64,000 bases of DNA from CAWBRT01 sp963696525 (GTDB lineage: Bacteria > Acidobacteriota > Terriglobia > Terriglobales > Acidobacteriaceae), in NCBI GenBank assembly GCA_963696525.1, contig CAVOKO010000012.1:372001-436000 (forward strand), written 5' to 3'. Below, piece after piece: positions 35,193-49,906 of the stretch; position 1 is the stretch's first letter; the number at the start of each line of letters is the position of its first letter. The position numbers and the translations under genes are program-made. Under the pieces are notes generated by a model, which ran no database searches, was not told where the DNA came from, and was given only the letters and a program-made list of their open reading frames with translations.

Positions 35193-35957
35193 TCACAACT
35201 GTAGAGTGTCGAACAGCGAATTCAATGCCTCACGAATTTTTCGTTCTCGATCACCGGCGACCACGAGCCTAACAAATACGGGGAAAAGTAGTTCCTGAGC
35301 AGAGATTCTGATCTCCCCAGTTCTCGTCGGACGCTGCCATTCTTCTGACATGCCAGGGAGAACATTCTTTTGGCCGATCACTTGAAAAAGTTTCTCCTTT
35401 TCCTCGAAGCGCACAAAAAGCTCCTCAGAAAAGGATTCGTTGTCGACCTCGTTCCCGCTATTACCAACCGTGAATTCGTAATCCCACACTTCGGTATGGC
35501 GTTTTGCTGCTCCGACAAACAGAGCTGCAAGGTCGATTGCCTCTTCGACTTGCTCGAAAGTCGGCATCGTGTATTCATGCTCTAAGATGTTGCGAGCGTC
35601 ATTTACACGCTTCAAAATGCGCGGCGCGACGAATCCAAAATCGGAAAAGAGGGCGACTTTTCGGGGGAACGCGAGGCCCTTTATCTTATATCCCAACGCA
35701 ATTAACACTTCGTCTATCTGGGCGTGAATCGCGCGCTTGGCGTTCGAAAGACCATTTAGCAAAGCAGTGCTGCCCTTCAACTCAAAATCATCTTCAGCTT
35801 GCTGTAGGAAATCTTCAGCGCTGACTTGGAAGTGGTGTCGCAGTGCGAATCCGCTAGATAGCAGCTTCGTTGCTCGGGTCGGATCGATCCCAAGTTCGTC
35901 GATTAAGGCGCGTAGCTTACCGGATGCGGCATTCGGCGGCGATTGGCGTACTTTCAC
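35193..35957 (-). CDS. Hypothetical protein with HEPN-like RNxxxH motif
   Basis: 254 residues, soluble. The central helical part reads GLSNAKRAIHAQIDEVLIALGY, then RILKRVNDARNILEHEYTMPTFEQVEEAIDLAALFVGAAKRHTEVW. DARNILEHEY holds RNILEH, the R-N-x3-H signature of HEPN proteins, placed before a final helix as in that fold. The C-terminal third is beta-rich. HEPN proteins are often toxins or defence RNases, but others only share the fold. No antitoxin-like gene is adjacent, so a toxin role is not supported. It is immediately downstream of the rRNA operon in the same orientation. Confidence 0.7.
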   Translation of the reverse strand: MKVRQSPPNAASGKLRALIDELGIDPTRATKLLSSGFALRHHFQVSAEDFLQQAEDDFELKGSTALLNGLSNAKRAIHAQIDEVLIALGYKIKGLAFPRKVALFSDFGFVAPRILKRVNDARNILEHEYTMPTFEQVEEAIDLAALFVGAAKRHTEVWDYEFTVGNSGNEVDNESFSEELFVRFEEKEKLFQVIGQKNVLPGMSEEWQRPTRTGEIRISAQELLFPVFVRLVVAGDRERKIREALNSLFDTLQL

Positions 35958-36016
35958 GGACCAATCCTCTGAGCGAATTTACACCCAGACTGATCCATAA
36001 ACCACCCCGAAAACGG

Positions 36017-36049
36017 AAAAGGCCACCATGATTTCTCATGATGGCCTTT
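36017..36049 (-). terminator. Rho-independent terminator of the rRNA operon
   Basis: On the minus strand AAAGGCCATCATGAGAAATC and its partner form an 11-pair stem (GGCCATCATGA with TCATGGTGGCC, one G-T pair) with a short loop, followed by TTTT. It lies six bases after the 5S rRNA 3' end. Confidence 0.9.
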
Positions 36050-36055
36050 ATTTAA

Positions 36056-36171
<116 letters not shown>

Positions 36172-36429
36172 AACTTGAGGCGTCTTGCGGGCGTCTGAGC
36201 CCTTGAGCCGAAATCCTGCGCGGATTTACCGCAAAGAATCTCTGGCACTCGTGCCGGAATCCTGAACGGCACTGGCCGCGAAGGATCTCTGGCATCTGCA
36301 ACGCCAATCGTGAAAAAGAACTTAAAAAGGACGATGTTTGCTGAAGAGCATTGGATGGCGGAGGCAGTTTCTCCTCCGCCGCGACAGGACCAGTTTCGAT
36401 CCTGTGCAATATTGGGTGCGCCAAGTAAA

Positions 36430-39392
<2,963 letters not shown>

Positions 39393-39726
39393 TAAAATTT
39401 ACTCAGCACACCCAGATTCACATCTGTGCACGACAGGCAAATTCTATGACCTCTCCACTCCACTCATTGCCGGCGTCTCACGACGCCGCACCAGTGGAAT
39501 CTAAGGCACTCATAAAACATACTCGGTTTTGCACTTGTATTTACCCAATGCTATTCAGTTGTCAAACATCGTCCCTGCCCGCGATATCGCGGACAAGCCT
39601 GCCTGAGCAGGCTGGGCACAATTTCTGCCCAAGATTCGGCGCCCAAGCAACCTCTGTAAACCGTCACCCATGACGGTTGTCGCTACGGACGCCCAATTTT
39701 AGACAGAAACGGCCTTTCGGAAGCCT

Positions 39727-39802
39727 TGGTGGAGCTGACCGGGATCGAACCGGTGACCTCATGCTTGCAAAGCACGCGCTCTCCCAGCTGAGCTACAGCC
39801 CC
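39727..39802 (-). tRNA. tRNA-Ala(TGC)
   Basis: 76 bases in the 16S-23S spacer. Acceptor GGGGCTG pairs with CAGCTCC (one G-T), D-arm TAGCTCAGC, anticodon loop CTTTGCAAG with TGC at 39767-39769 on the complementary strand, T-loop GGTTCGATCCC and encoded CCA. Confidence 0.97.
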
Positions 39803-39817
39803 ATCGATGTATGAGGA

Positions 39818-39894
39818 TGGTGGGCCTGGGTAGAGTCGAACTACCGACCTCACCCTTATCAGGGGTGCGCTCTAGCCAACTGAGCTACAGGCCC
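39818..39894 (-). tRNA. tRNA-Ile(GAT)
   Basis: 77 bases in the 16S-23S spacer. Acceptor GGGCCTG pairs with CAGGCCC, anticodon loop CTGATAAG with GAT, T-loop AGTTCGACTCT and encoded CCA. Ile then Ala in the spacer is a common arrangement. Confidence 0.97.
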
Positions 39895-40173
39895 AGCGTC
39901 GCCGGCGCCCAAACTTCCGTACCGATTTAAAAGAGGATCGAGGACAAGGTTGAACGTGCGCACCGGCTAAGCCGGCGCTGACTATCGTAAAAAACCACTT
40001 GAAAAAGAGAGGATCAAGCGAAACTCCTCACTCCGATCAGGTGACCGGAGTTGAGGGTGTACATGGCAACATCTCGCGACAGACCCTATCAACCAAACTT
40101 GCGTTTTTACGCGCGAATTTGCTGGACGGGGCATCGTCATCGACGAAATGCCGTGAGTGCCATGACGTTCTCT

Positions 40174-41684
<1,511 letters not shown>

Positions 41685-42304
41685 TGAATAGTCTGCCGAC
41701 AGGGTCGGGCAGACCGTCTATCCGAATCAATCGATCAATCGATAGACTTACCTTGTGAGACTCGCTTGAACTTTAACTCAAGCGTTTCTCACGACTGGCA
41801 CGTTCAACCTGTTGTCAAAGACCGAAAACGCTTCCGCACTAGGCGGACGCTTCGGCAACGTCCGGACCAACCCTTAAGTCGATCCGTCTGTCCTCGAAAC
41901 CTTTTAAACATACCGCGCCGTTCGGCTGCTTGTCAACCCGCTAGAATCTTTTTCGATTCGGCTGATCGATTTTTTTAATCGATTTTTGATTCAATCGATT
42001 ACTTCGATCGCTTGCAGGGACATTTCGCCGAGCTCAACACATTCCTGCGGAGCACGCGCGGTGTTTAATGCTCTCTCGTCTCCACGCAGCCTCAGAACGG
42101 CGCGCAGTAAAGCGGAGAGCAAACTCTTTCAAAAAAGAACTCTTTGAGGTTCTGCGATGATAACCGCTCAAACCCTTCGGGAAACTCAGTCCCCGAATTG
42201 AAGCCCGTGGCCGGGCTGATTCGCAGCTAATGGCCTAACTTCTAAGATGCTGGAGAATCGCCAACGATTCTTTTACTTCCAGCGCCGCTGCCCTCTCGCT
42301 AACA
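41685..42304 (-). other. rRNA operon leader
   Basis: About 620 bases between the likely transcription start and 16S. It contains a boxA-like GGTCTTTGACAAC (complement near 41813-41825) and a hairpin GTCTATC...GATAGAC at 41716-41746 around repeated ATCGAT/ATCAATCGAT words. More ATCGATTTTT words occur at 41965-42005. No protein gene is seen. The elements fit antitermination and processing signals, by analogy. Confidence 0.6.
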
Positions 42305-42310
42305 GGATTT

Positions 42311-42340
42311 GTTATAACAGACTCGACTTGCCTTATGCAA
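42311..42340 (-). promoter_or_regulatory. Probable rRNA operon promoter with UP-like element
   Basis: On the minus strand TTGCAT (42335-42340) is separated by 18 bases from TATAAC (42311-42316). Immediately upstream (42345-42390) is a run of A/T-rich tracts resembling an UP element. It is about 620 bases before 16S and the only strong match I see in the leader. Confidence 0.6.
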
Positions 42341-42492
42341 CCCCTGCCGCAAATTATTTTAACTTTCTTTTAAATATCAACCGCGCCTCATGCCTTTGAA
42401 TTTCAAATGCATTCATCAAGCCGGCGCCTTTGCGCCTTACTTGCCTCGACTCTTATAGCAGGCTCGGCGCCAGCGCGCAACTCCGGCTCTTG

Positions 42493-42693
42493 GCAGGCTG
42501 CTGAAAAACCCGTAGCCGTGTCATCCTGAGATCGCGCCGGTTTTGCGCGAGCGAAGAATCGGCTTTACCTGCAATGCCCGCAAACAGCAGATCCTTCGCT
42601 GCCTCACCTCAATCACCCCAGCGAGTAGGGCTCGCCGGGGATCCCGATTCGCTCAGGATGACACTCTAGAGGGAGAGTTTTTCAGCAGCCTGC
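42493..42693. repeat. Short interspersed element with perfect terminal inverted repeats (MITE-like)
   Basis: 201 bases bounded by GCAGGCTGCTGAAAAAC (42493-42509) and its exact reverse complement (42677-42693). A second inverted pair, GTGTCATCCTGAG (42518-42530) and CTCAGGATGACAC (42652-42664), lies just inside. It has no coding capacity. Partial copies occur at 30521-30601 and 58279-58315. The right end overlaps the last base of the stop codon of the Nramp-like gene. The structure suggests a non-autonomous mobile element or a REP-like hairpin family. Confidence 0.85.
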
Positions 42694-43982
42694 TAGCGCG
42701 TCAGCGTCCACCAGCACCACAGCAGGCCCGACCCCACCAGCGCGCCCAGGGTTGCGCCCATCCAAAAGTTCTGGGAGAGCGTATTGGTGGTCTTCATCAC
42801 CCGCGCGTTGTTGGCCAGCAGCAGGATGAACAGCAGAATCGGAATCGTAAGCACGCCGGCCAACAACTGCGACCAGAAGAGCGCCTTGACCGGATTAATA
42901 CGGAAGAAGTTCGCCACCATGGCGCAAAACATGGAAACTGAAATCAGCACGTAAAACGGTGGCGCATCCCAGGGATGCTCGCTCAGGCCGGTTTTCCAAC
43001 CCATGGCTTCGCTCACGCTGTAGCACAGTGAGGCGCACAGCACGGGCAACGCGACCATGCCGGCGCCAATAATTCCGACGGCGAAAACCATGGGCCCGAG
43101 CGCACCCACCGCCGGAGCCAGCGCCGCAGCAGCCTGCCGCGTAGTCATATCCATGGGCTCGGGCAGCCGCAAAACGGCGGCTGCGCTGACCATGATGCAG
43201 TACGACAGCAGAATGCTGACCACCATCCCGGCGTGCGATTCGAAAATATGCGGCAGTTCGCCGCCGGCCGCGGCATGCTCGCTTCTTGAGCTGGTCTGCC
43301 AGACCAGCACGTACGGCGTCAGCAGCGAGCCGAAGATCGCGATCACCGCACTGGCGTAGGCGGAACTGTGCTGCACGTGTGGGATGATTGTCCCCAACAG
43401 CACGATGCGCGGGCTCGGGGCTTCGATCACGGCTGCCGCCACATAGACGTAAAGCGGCAGCGAGAGCCAGAGCAAGATTTTCGTGATCTTGCGGTAGTCG
43501 CGGAAAATCAGGATATACCAGACGGTGAAGGCGACGGCTGCGACGAAGTATATCCTGCGCTGGTTGAGGATGATCGAGACGGCGTCGGAAACCGCCATCA
43601 AATCGGCGACGATCATGGCCATATTGATGGCGACGATCACTGCGGCGCATCCCAGCGCCGCCCAGCGTCCGTAGTGCTCGCGCAGCAGGTCGACCAATCC
43701 TTTGCGGGTCTCGAACCCAAGCCGTGCCGAAACCTGGAAGACCGCCAGCAGGAAAGGCACGCACAGCACCACAACCCACAGCAGCGAATATCCAAAGGCA
43801 GCGCCCACCACCGTGGCCGTCACTACCAGCGAGGGATCTATGTTGGCCGCGCCCGTAACCATGCCCGGCCCGAGCCGTCCAAAGCGCCGCCAGGAACCGC
43901 CAGACTGGGGGGACGGCGGTGCCGGCCAGCGCAACACTTTTCCGTCACCCTCCGGGCCTTCATGGGATCTTTGGAAGGTCAC
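42693..43982 (-). CDS. Nramp-like divalent metal transporter
   Basis: 429 residues with about 11 membrane helices. The N-terminal FGRLGPGMVTGAANIDPSLVVTATVVGAAFGYSLLWVVVLC is the Nramp first helix. The canonical metal-binding word DPGN is DPSL here, and the helix-6 region (AVIAIFGSLLTPYVLVWQTSS) lacks the usual MPHN. Sequences with these changes belong to divergent Nramp-related groups, for some of which magnesium transport has been reported. So metal transport is likely, manganese selectivity uncertain. Its stop codon is the first base beyond the repeat element at 42493-42693. It overlaps the start with the upstream membrane-protein gene. Confidence 0.85.
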   Translation of the reverse strand: MTFQRSHEGPEGDGKVLRWPAPPSPQSGGSWRRFGRLGPGMVTGAANIDPSLVVTATVVGAAFGYSLLWVVVLCVPFLLAVFQVSARLGFETRKGLVDLLREHYGRWAALGCAAVIVAINMAMIVADLMAVSDAVSIILNQRRIYFVAAVAFTVWYILIFRDYRKITKILLWLSLPLYVYVAAAVIEAPSPRIVLLGTIIPHVQHSSAYASAVIAIFGSLLTPYVLVWQTSSRSEHAAAGGELPHIFESHAGMVVSILLSYCIMVSAAAVLRLPEPMDMTTRQAAAALAPAVGALGPMVFAVGIIGAGMVALPVLCASLCYSVSEAMGWKTGLSEHPWDAPPFYVLISVSMFCAMVANFFRINPVKALFWSQLLAGVLTIPILLFILLLANNARVMKTTNTLSQNFWMGATLGALVGSGLLWCWWTLTR

Positions 43983-44337
43983 GATTCAGGTCCCTTTGGA
44001 TTCTCCGTTCCATCCGCAGGCGAAACGGTTTGGCATACGTGATCAGTCCAAAGGCCGTGATGGCCGCCAGCAGCAGAGCGCTGCTGATACACAGAAACAC
44101 GATCGAGGCCTTGGTTTGGGCTATGCGGAGGATAATTTCTGCGTTGCCGGGCGTGATTACCAGCGCAAACGCCAGCGTCAACATGCCGAGGCCGGCGAGC
44201 AGACCGGTGATGTTCTTGGCCCATTTCCCCGTGGCGTGATACTCGGCGAAGAGGGTAAAGCCGTAAAGCACGAGTCCGCCAATTAGCAGCAGATTGCCGG
44301 CCAGCGAGATCGCTTGCACCGCGGTCTTGGGCATCAC
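43960..44337 (-). CDS. Small membrane protein, unknown
   Basis: 125 residues with three or four membrane helices (AISLAGNLLLIGGLVLYGFTLF, ITGLLAGLGMLTLAFALVI, ASIVFLCISSALLLAAITAFGLI) and a basic tail. It overlaps the transporter by 23 bases and is probably translated with it. I do not recognise a family. Confidence 0.65.
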   Translation of the reverse strand: MMPKTAVQAISLAGNLLLIGGLVLYGFTLFAEYHATGKWAKNITGLLAGLGMLTLAFALVITPGNAEIILRIAQTKASIVFLCISSALLLAAITAFGLITYAKPFRLRMERRIQRDLNRDLPKIP

Positions 44338-44415
44338 GCAGGTAGGACGCTCAGGCGGACCAGCGGGTTGGTAACTCCGAGTAGCTCTTTTCGAACCCGG
44401 CGAAAAGGCAGCCGG

Positions 44416-44640
44416 TTATCGCCGGAATTGCCCGATAATCCAGAACACGAGTGAAAGCAGCACGCTGACCACGATGCAGGTGACCACGGGAAAGTAAACC
44501 ACGCTGTTCTTGCCACGCCAGGTAATGTCGCCTGGAAGCCGTCCGAGCGGCAACTGTAGTTTTCCCGCCGCCAGCAGTACAACTCCCAGCACCACCAGCA
44601 GCGCGCCCAAGCCGATCAGCATCTTGCCCAACTCACCCAT
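44416..44640 (-). CDS. DUF2905 membrane protein
   Basis: 74 residues, near the usual 70. GKMLIGLGALLVVLGVVLLAAGKLQLPLGRLPGDITWRGKNSVVYFPVVTCIVVSVLLSLVFW has two membrane helices flanking the LGRLPGDI--RGKN---YFP word that marks DUF2905. Function unknown. It is on the same strand as the two genes before it. Confidence 0.92.
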   Translation of the reverse strand: MGELGKMLIGLGALLVVLGVVLLAAGKLQLPLGRLPGDITWRGKNSVVYFPVVTCIVVSVLLSLVFWIIGQFRR

Positions 44641-44846
44641 GAATTTGATTTTATCGCTCCATTCTCCGCTCCGTAACTTCTCTGCTGTAGGCCGTTCGCC
44701 CCCGAGCGAATGCGGCTTTTTCTGCTATCATCTAGCTCCTTGGGTGAGTTCCCCGGCAGGCGTGGGCGTCGGGAGCTGTGTCCGGGGCAACTGACCGCTC
44801 CAGTCCTGGAGACTCCCGCCAATCTGATCTGGAGGCGATTCCTGCA

Positions 44847-45062
44847 ATGACGGAAGAAAAAGAGAAGGCCGCAGGTTCGCGTCGCGATGAGGACATCGCG
44901 CTCGACATGATGAAGTTCATTGCTGTCACAACCGGCTATGGCAAAACAGGAACGCCCGGCGCAGGCTTCCAGGGCGGCATGCCGTCCAAGCCGGAAGATT
45001 ACGCTCAACATCTGCTGGAACTCTATGGCCAGTGCTTGTCGGCCGTAAAAGGAAAAACTTAG
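44847..45062 (+). CDS. Small conserved hypothetical protein
   Basis: 71 residues from ATG 44847. MTEEKEKAAGSRRDEDIALDMMKFIAVTTGYGKTGTPGAGFQGGMPSKPEDYAQHLLELYGQCLSAV: an acidic/basic start, then a Gly-rich middle and a C-terminal helix. Ribosome binding site CTGGAGGCGATTC is good. I do not know a function. Confidence 0.75.
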   Translation: MTEEKEKAAGSRRDEDIALDMMKFIAVTTGYGKTGTPGAGFQGGMPSKPEDYAQHLLELYGQCLSAVKGKT

Positions 45063-45132
45063 CGCCGCGCTCTTCGGCTCGGTGCCGCAGTCGACAAGGT
45101 TGCAGGGGTTGTGGCAGGTTTACAATGACGCC

Positions 45133-45255
45133 GTGGCCGCCCCCATTCAACCCGGCAGCGCACGGCGTATCTACGGACTCATCCTGATCGCTCTGCTGAT
45201 CCTTCTGATCACCATTGCGCGCTTCTGGCGCCACATTCCCTGGAGCGCGCGGTGA
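45133..45255 (+). CDS. Very small membrane protein (40 residues)
   Basis: GTG start at 45133, reading VAAPIQPGSARRIYGLILIALLILLITIARFWRHIPWSAR. A single membrane helix (IYGLILIALLILLITIARFW) is flanked by basic residues. It has a weak start context; the end lies inside the first unit of the 71-base tandem repeat. Low-confidence gene. Confidence 0.45.
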   Translation: MAAPIQPGSARRIYGLILIALLILLITIARFWRHIPWSAR

Positions 45256-45463
45256 TGCCCCCTCTTCACCCCAAACGCCACCCCTTCCAGATGTCGCTAA
45301 CGGCGTCTTTGTGGAGCGCGCGATGATGCCCACTCTTCACCCCAAACTCCATCCCTTCCAGATGTCGCCAACGGCGTCTTTGTGGAGCGCGCGATGATGC
45401 CCCCTCTTCGCTCCAAACGCCACCAATCGCGATGCAGCCAAAGGCGTCCCCGTGGGGCGCGCG
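45241..45463 (+). repeat. 71-base tandem repeat, three copies plus the miaA start
   Basis: Units begin TGGAGCGCGCGRTGATGCCC at 45241, 45312 and 45383 (spacings 71 and 71 bases). A fourth, truncated copy begins at 45453 (TGGGGCGCGCGATGAAC) and supplies the start codon region of miaA. Copies 1 and 2 are nearly identical, copy 3 differs toward its end. The units carry ATG triplets and stay open in more than one frame. Confidence 0.88.
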
Positions 45464-46496
45464 ATGAACGCGGGCGGCGATCATCCGCTGGTGGTGATTC
45501 TGGGCCCCACGGCCAGTGGCAAAACCGCGCTTTCCCTGGCTGTGGCCGATTCCTTCGCCGGTGAAATCGTTAGCTGCGACTCGGTCGCCATCTACCGGGA
45601 GCTGGTGATTGGCACCGCCAAGCCCAGCCCTTCAGAGCGCCTCAGGGCGCCTCACCACATGCTCGACCTGGTCGCTCCTGAGGAGCCTTTCACCGCCGGG
45701 GATTATGCCCGCCTCGCCCGCCAGGTCGCTCGGTGAGGTCGCCGCTCGCGGCCGCTTGCCGATCGTGGCCGGCGGCAGCGGACTCTATCTGCGCGCGCTG
45801 TTGGAAGGCCTGTTCGCCGGACCGCTGCGCTCGGAGCCGTTGCGCGACCGTCTGCGACGGCAGGCGCGGCAGAGAGAATCAGGCTACCTGCATCGCGTGC
45901 TGGCACACTTGGACCGCGGCGCCGCCGGGACGATCCACCCCAACGACACGCCAAAGCTGGTCCGAGCCATTGAAGTCTGCCTGTTGGCCAATCGACCGAT
46001 GAGCCAACTGTGGCTTGCCGGACGGCAGCCGCTCAGCGGATTCCGCATCCTGCGCCTCGGACTCAATCCCGAACGCAGCCTGCTCTACGCGCGCATCAAT
46101 CAACGCGCCCGCCAGATGTTCGACGCCGGACTGATCGAAGAAACTCGCGGCCTGATCGAACGCTACTGCGACAGCGTCCTCGGGGTCCCCGGCATCGACT
46201 GTAATTCCGCGCTCGCGGATGGAGCGGTCCCCGACGCGCGCCGCGCGGGTTGGGGTGGAGGCCGTCCCATGGTGCTGAATTCGCTCGGATATCGCCAGGC
46301 GGCGCAGTTTCTCGCGGGCGAGGTAACCCTCGACGAGGCGATCGCCGCCGCGCAGCAGGGACACCGCAATTACGCCAAGCGCCAGATGACATGGTTTCGC
46401 CGCGAACCGGAGGTGTGCTGGCTGGAAGGCTTCGGAGACGATCCCCGCATTCAGCAGGAATGCCTGGCGCGCGTCGCCGAGTTCATCCACAAATGA
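45464..46496 (+). CDS. miaA: tRNA dimethylallyltransferase MiaA, frameshifted
   Basis: From ATG 45464: VVILGPTASGKTALSLAVADSFAGEIVSCDSVAIYRELVIGTAKPSPSER (P-loop GPTASGKT and the substrate DS-Q/V-IYR word), then ApHHMLDL and AGDYARLAR. An extra base near 45724 shifts the frame; it resumes as SLGEVAARGRLPIVAGGSGLYLRALLEGLF and runs to 46496. MiaA adds the isopentenyl group to A37 of tRNAs. There is an unusual insertion between ERYCDSV and LNSLGYRQA (about 35 residues, GVPGIDCNSALADG...). Because the gene is widely conserved and both halves are good, a sequence error is likely. Confidence 0.88.
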
Positions 46497-46578
46497 CAGA
46501 GCCCGCGCAAAGGGCGACAGTCGGGGATGGTCAGTTTCCGAGGTGCCCGTTATACAAGTCCAAGCGTAAAATTGGAAC

Positions 46579-47364
46579 ATGGACAAGTCCGAACGTCTGG
46601 TCAACGTGGCGGCTGACGAGGCTCTTACCAACGCGATGTATCGCCACACGTTTGGCATCGTTGGGGACGGTAAGCTTGGCCTTGAGGGCCATGGTGTCGG
46701 TACAGGCATTGGGGTGGTTTGGAAGAGCACCTTCCTGGTCCTGACTGCTGCCCACACAATGGAAACGACACCTAACGAGCGGTTATTTTTTCTCCTACCG
46801 CAAGAGGTCGTTGTGTTCCAAGGGTCCAGCATCCACTCACAGATGACCCTGCCCGCCGTCAGTAAGCGGGTTCAACTTGAAAGTCAGCAATCCTTTCTGG
46901 ACGACCAAAAAGACCTCGCGGCCTTTGTCCTCCCGGAGCAGACGGACGAACAAGCGAAACAGCACTTCTATCTTCTTGATGATTCTCACACCACACCACA
47001 GACGGCTAAGCAAATTGGTTTTGTAGGTTATCCGGGAGAAACAAGGCAACCTGTCGGCTCGAATTTCATGGCAACGCCGTACTCGAGTTTTGGAGAGATG
47101 GTAGCTGTTCCAGCCGGCTTCGATCCGACTTCATATATATCGATCAACTACCCGACCTCGCAGAGCGTCGACCCGCACGGGCTCAGTGGGTGTGGTTTAT
47201 GGATACCAGAAAAAAGCTCGGAGGAGAAACTCTGGACGCCTAAAATCCGTCTTGCGGGGTTGGTCAGAAAATGGGACGCTCAAGCTCAGGTACTGATCGG
47301 CTATAGAGTTGAAGAATTGGTTAGTTTCCTCAAGACAAACGACAGGTGGATGGCCGGACCCTAA
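46579..47364 (+). CDS. Trypsin-like serine protease domain, no signal peptide
   Basis: 261 residues. A chymotrypsin-type triad can be placed: H59 in FLVLTAAHTM, D112 in DDQKDLAAFVL, S203 in DPHGLSGCGLW. The catalytic serine is set in G-L-S-G-C-G rather than the usual GDSGGP, as in some bacterial and viral-type trypsin-like proteins. No signal peptide or membrane helix is seen, so it may act in the cytoplasm. It stands alone between miaA and asnS. Such stand-alone proteases occur in some defence systems, but nothing else here supports that. Substrate unknown. Confidence 0.8.
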   Translation: MDKSERLVNVAADEALTNAMYRHTFGIVGDGKLGLEGHGVGTGIGVVWKSTFLVLTAAHTMETTPNERLFFLLPQEVVVFQGSSIHSQMTLPAVSKRVQLESQQSFLDDQKDLAAFVLPEQTDEQAKQHFYLLDDSHTTPQTAKQIGFVGYPGETRQPVGSNFMATPYSSFGEMVAVPAGFDPTSYISINYPTSQSVDPHGLSGCGLWIPEKSSEEKLWTPKIRLAGLVRKWDAQAQVLIGYRVEELVSFLKTNDRWMAGP

Positions 47365-47498
47365 CTGACCCATTACCCGCCCACTCCGCCTCTCGCCTGA
47401 TTAGCCCGTTGCCGCTACAATAGCCAGTTGGTGAATACGCGCCGTGTTTATCAGCATCCGGCATCAGCATCCGGCGCATTCGCTTTCGTCAAACACTT

Positions 47499-48822
<1,324 letters not shown>

Positions 48823-48857
48823 GCAGTCTTCGCGGCTCCATAACCGAGAACTCATTC

Positions 48858-49802
48858 ATGGAAAGCGTTCCCGCATCTTTCGGAAGCATTCTCAGCCGCA
48901 CCATCAGGGTGATTGGGGTTCCACTCGACCTTGGCCAGCAGCGCCGTGGGGTCGACATGGGGCCTTCGGCGGTTCGCGTCGCCGGCCTGGAAGCCAAGCT
49001 GGAAGCGCTCGGACACATCGTCGAAGACGCCGGCAACATCGCCGTAACCCTGGCCGAACAGAAAAATCCCGGCGAGTTGCACGCCCGTTATCTCAAGGAG
49101 ATCACCGCGACCTGCAAGAAGCACGCCGAATTGGTCTGCGCCACCTTGCGCGAGGGCGCGGTCCCGCTCTCGATTGGCGGCGACCACTCGATGGGGGTCG
49201 GCTCGGTCTCCGGGCTGGCCGAGTTCTATCGCGGCCGCCAGCAGCGCGTCGGACTCATCTGGCTCGACGCCCACTCCGACATCAACACCCCGGAGACTTC
49301 TTTGAGCGGCAATGTCCACGGCATGCCCTTGGGGGCCATCATGGGACTCGGCCCAAAGGAACTGGCCGATCTCTATGGCTGGGCGCCCAAGATCGCCCCC
49401 GACAACTGTGTGCTGGTCGGCCTTCGCGATGTCGATCTGCAGGAGAAGGAAAACATCCGCCGCGCCGGCATCGAGGCCTTCACCATGCGCGACATCGACG
49501 AGCGCGGCATGCGCACCATCATGGAGGAAGCGCTGCGCATCGCCGGCCGCGGCACCGTCGGATACCACGTCTCCGTGGACATGGACTTCATCGACCCGGA
49601 AGATGCGCCCGGCGTGGGCACACCCGTACCCGGTGGCGTCACCTACCGCGAGGCGCACCTCGCCATGGAAATTATCGCCGACCACGGCCGCATGCTCAGC
49701 TTCGAGATTGTCGAGGTCAATCCGGTGATCGATGAACGCAACCGCACCGCCGAACTAGCCGTCGGCCTCGCTCAGAGCGCCTTCGGAAAGAAGATTCTGT
49801 GA
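48858..49802 (+). CDS. rocF: Arginase
   Basis: 314 residues, intact. Manganese ligands are in the family order: H110 (SIGGDHS), D137, H139 and D141 (LIWLDAHSDI), D241 and D243 (SVDMDFIDP). The substrate-side ETSLSGNVHGMPL and EIVEVNPVIDERNRTAELAV end also fit arginase rather than agmatinase. It hydrolyses L-arginine to L-ornithine and urea in the cytoplasm. With urease and Urt in the same window, it connects arginine breakdown to ammonia. It is 36 bases downstream of asnS. Confidence 0.93.
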   Translation: MESVPASFGSILSRTIRVIGVPLDLGQQRRGVDMGPSAVRVAGLEAKLEALGHIVEDAGNIAVTLAEQKNPGELHARYLKEITATCKKHAELVCATLREGAVPLSIGGDHSMGVGSVSGLAEFYRGRQQRVGLIWLDAHSDINTPETSLSGNVHGMPLGAIMGLGPKELADLYGWAPKIAPDNCVLVGLRDVDLQEKENIRRAGIEAFTMRDIDERGMRTIMEEALRIAGRGTVGYHVSVDMDFIDPEDAPGVGTPVPGGVTYREAHLAMEIIADHGRMLSFEIVEVNPVIDERNRTAELAVGLAQSAFGKKIL

Positions 49803-49906
49803 TGCGGAACGCGAAGGCCGGGTTCGTCAATCGTTCTGAAGCCGCTCTGGCATCGCGTTTCAGAAGTTCGCGTAATTACCCTAGAACAGCAACCGGGAAG
49901 TGAATC

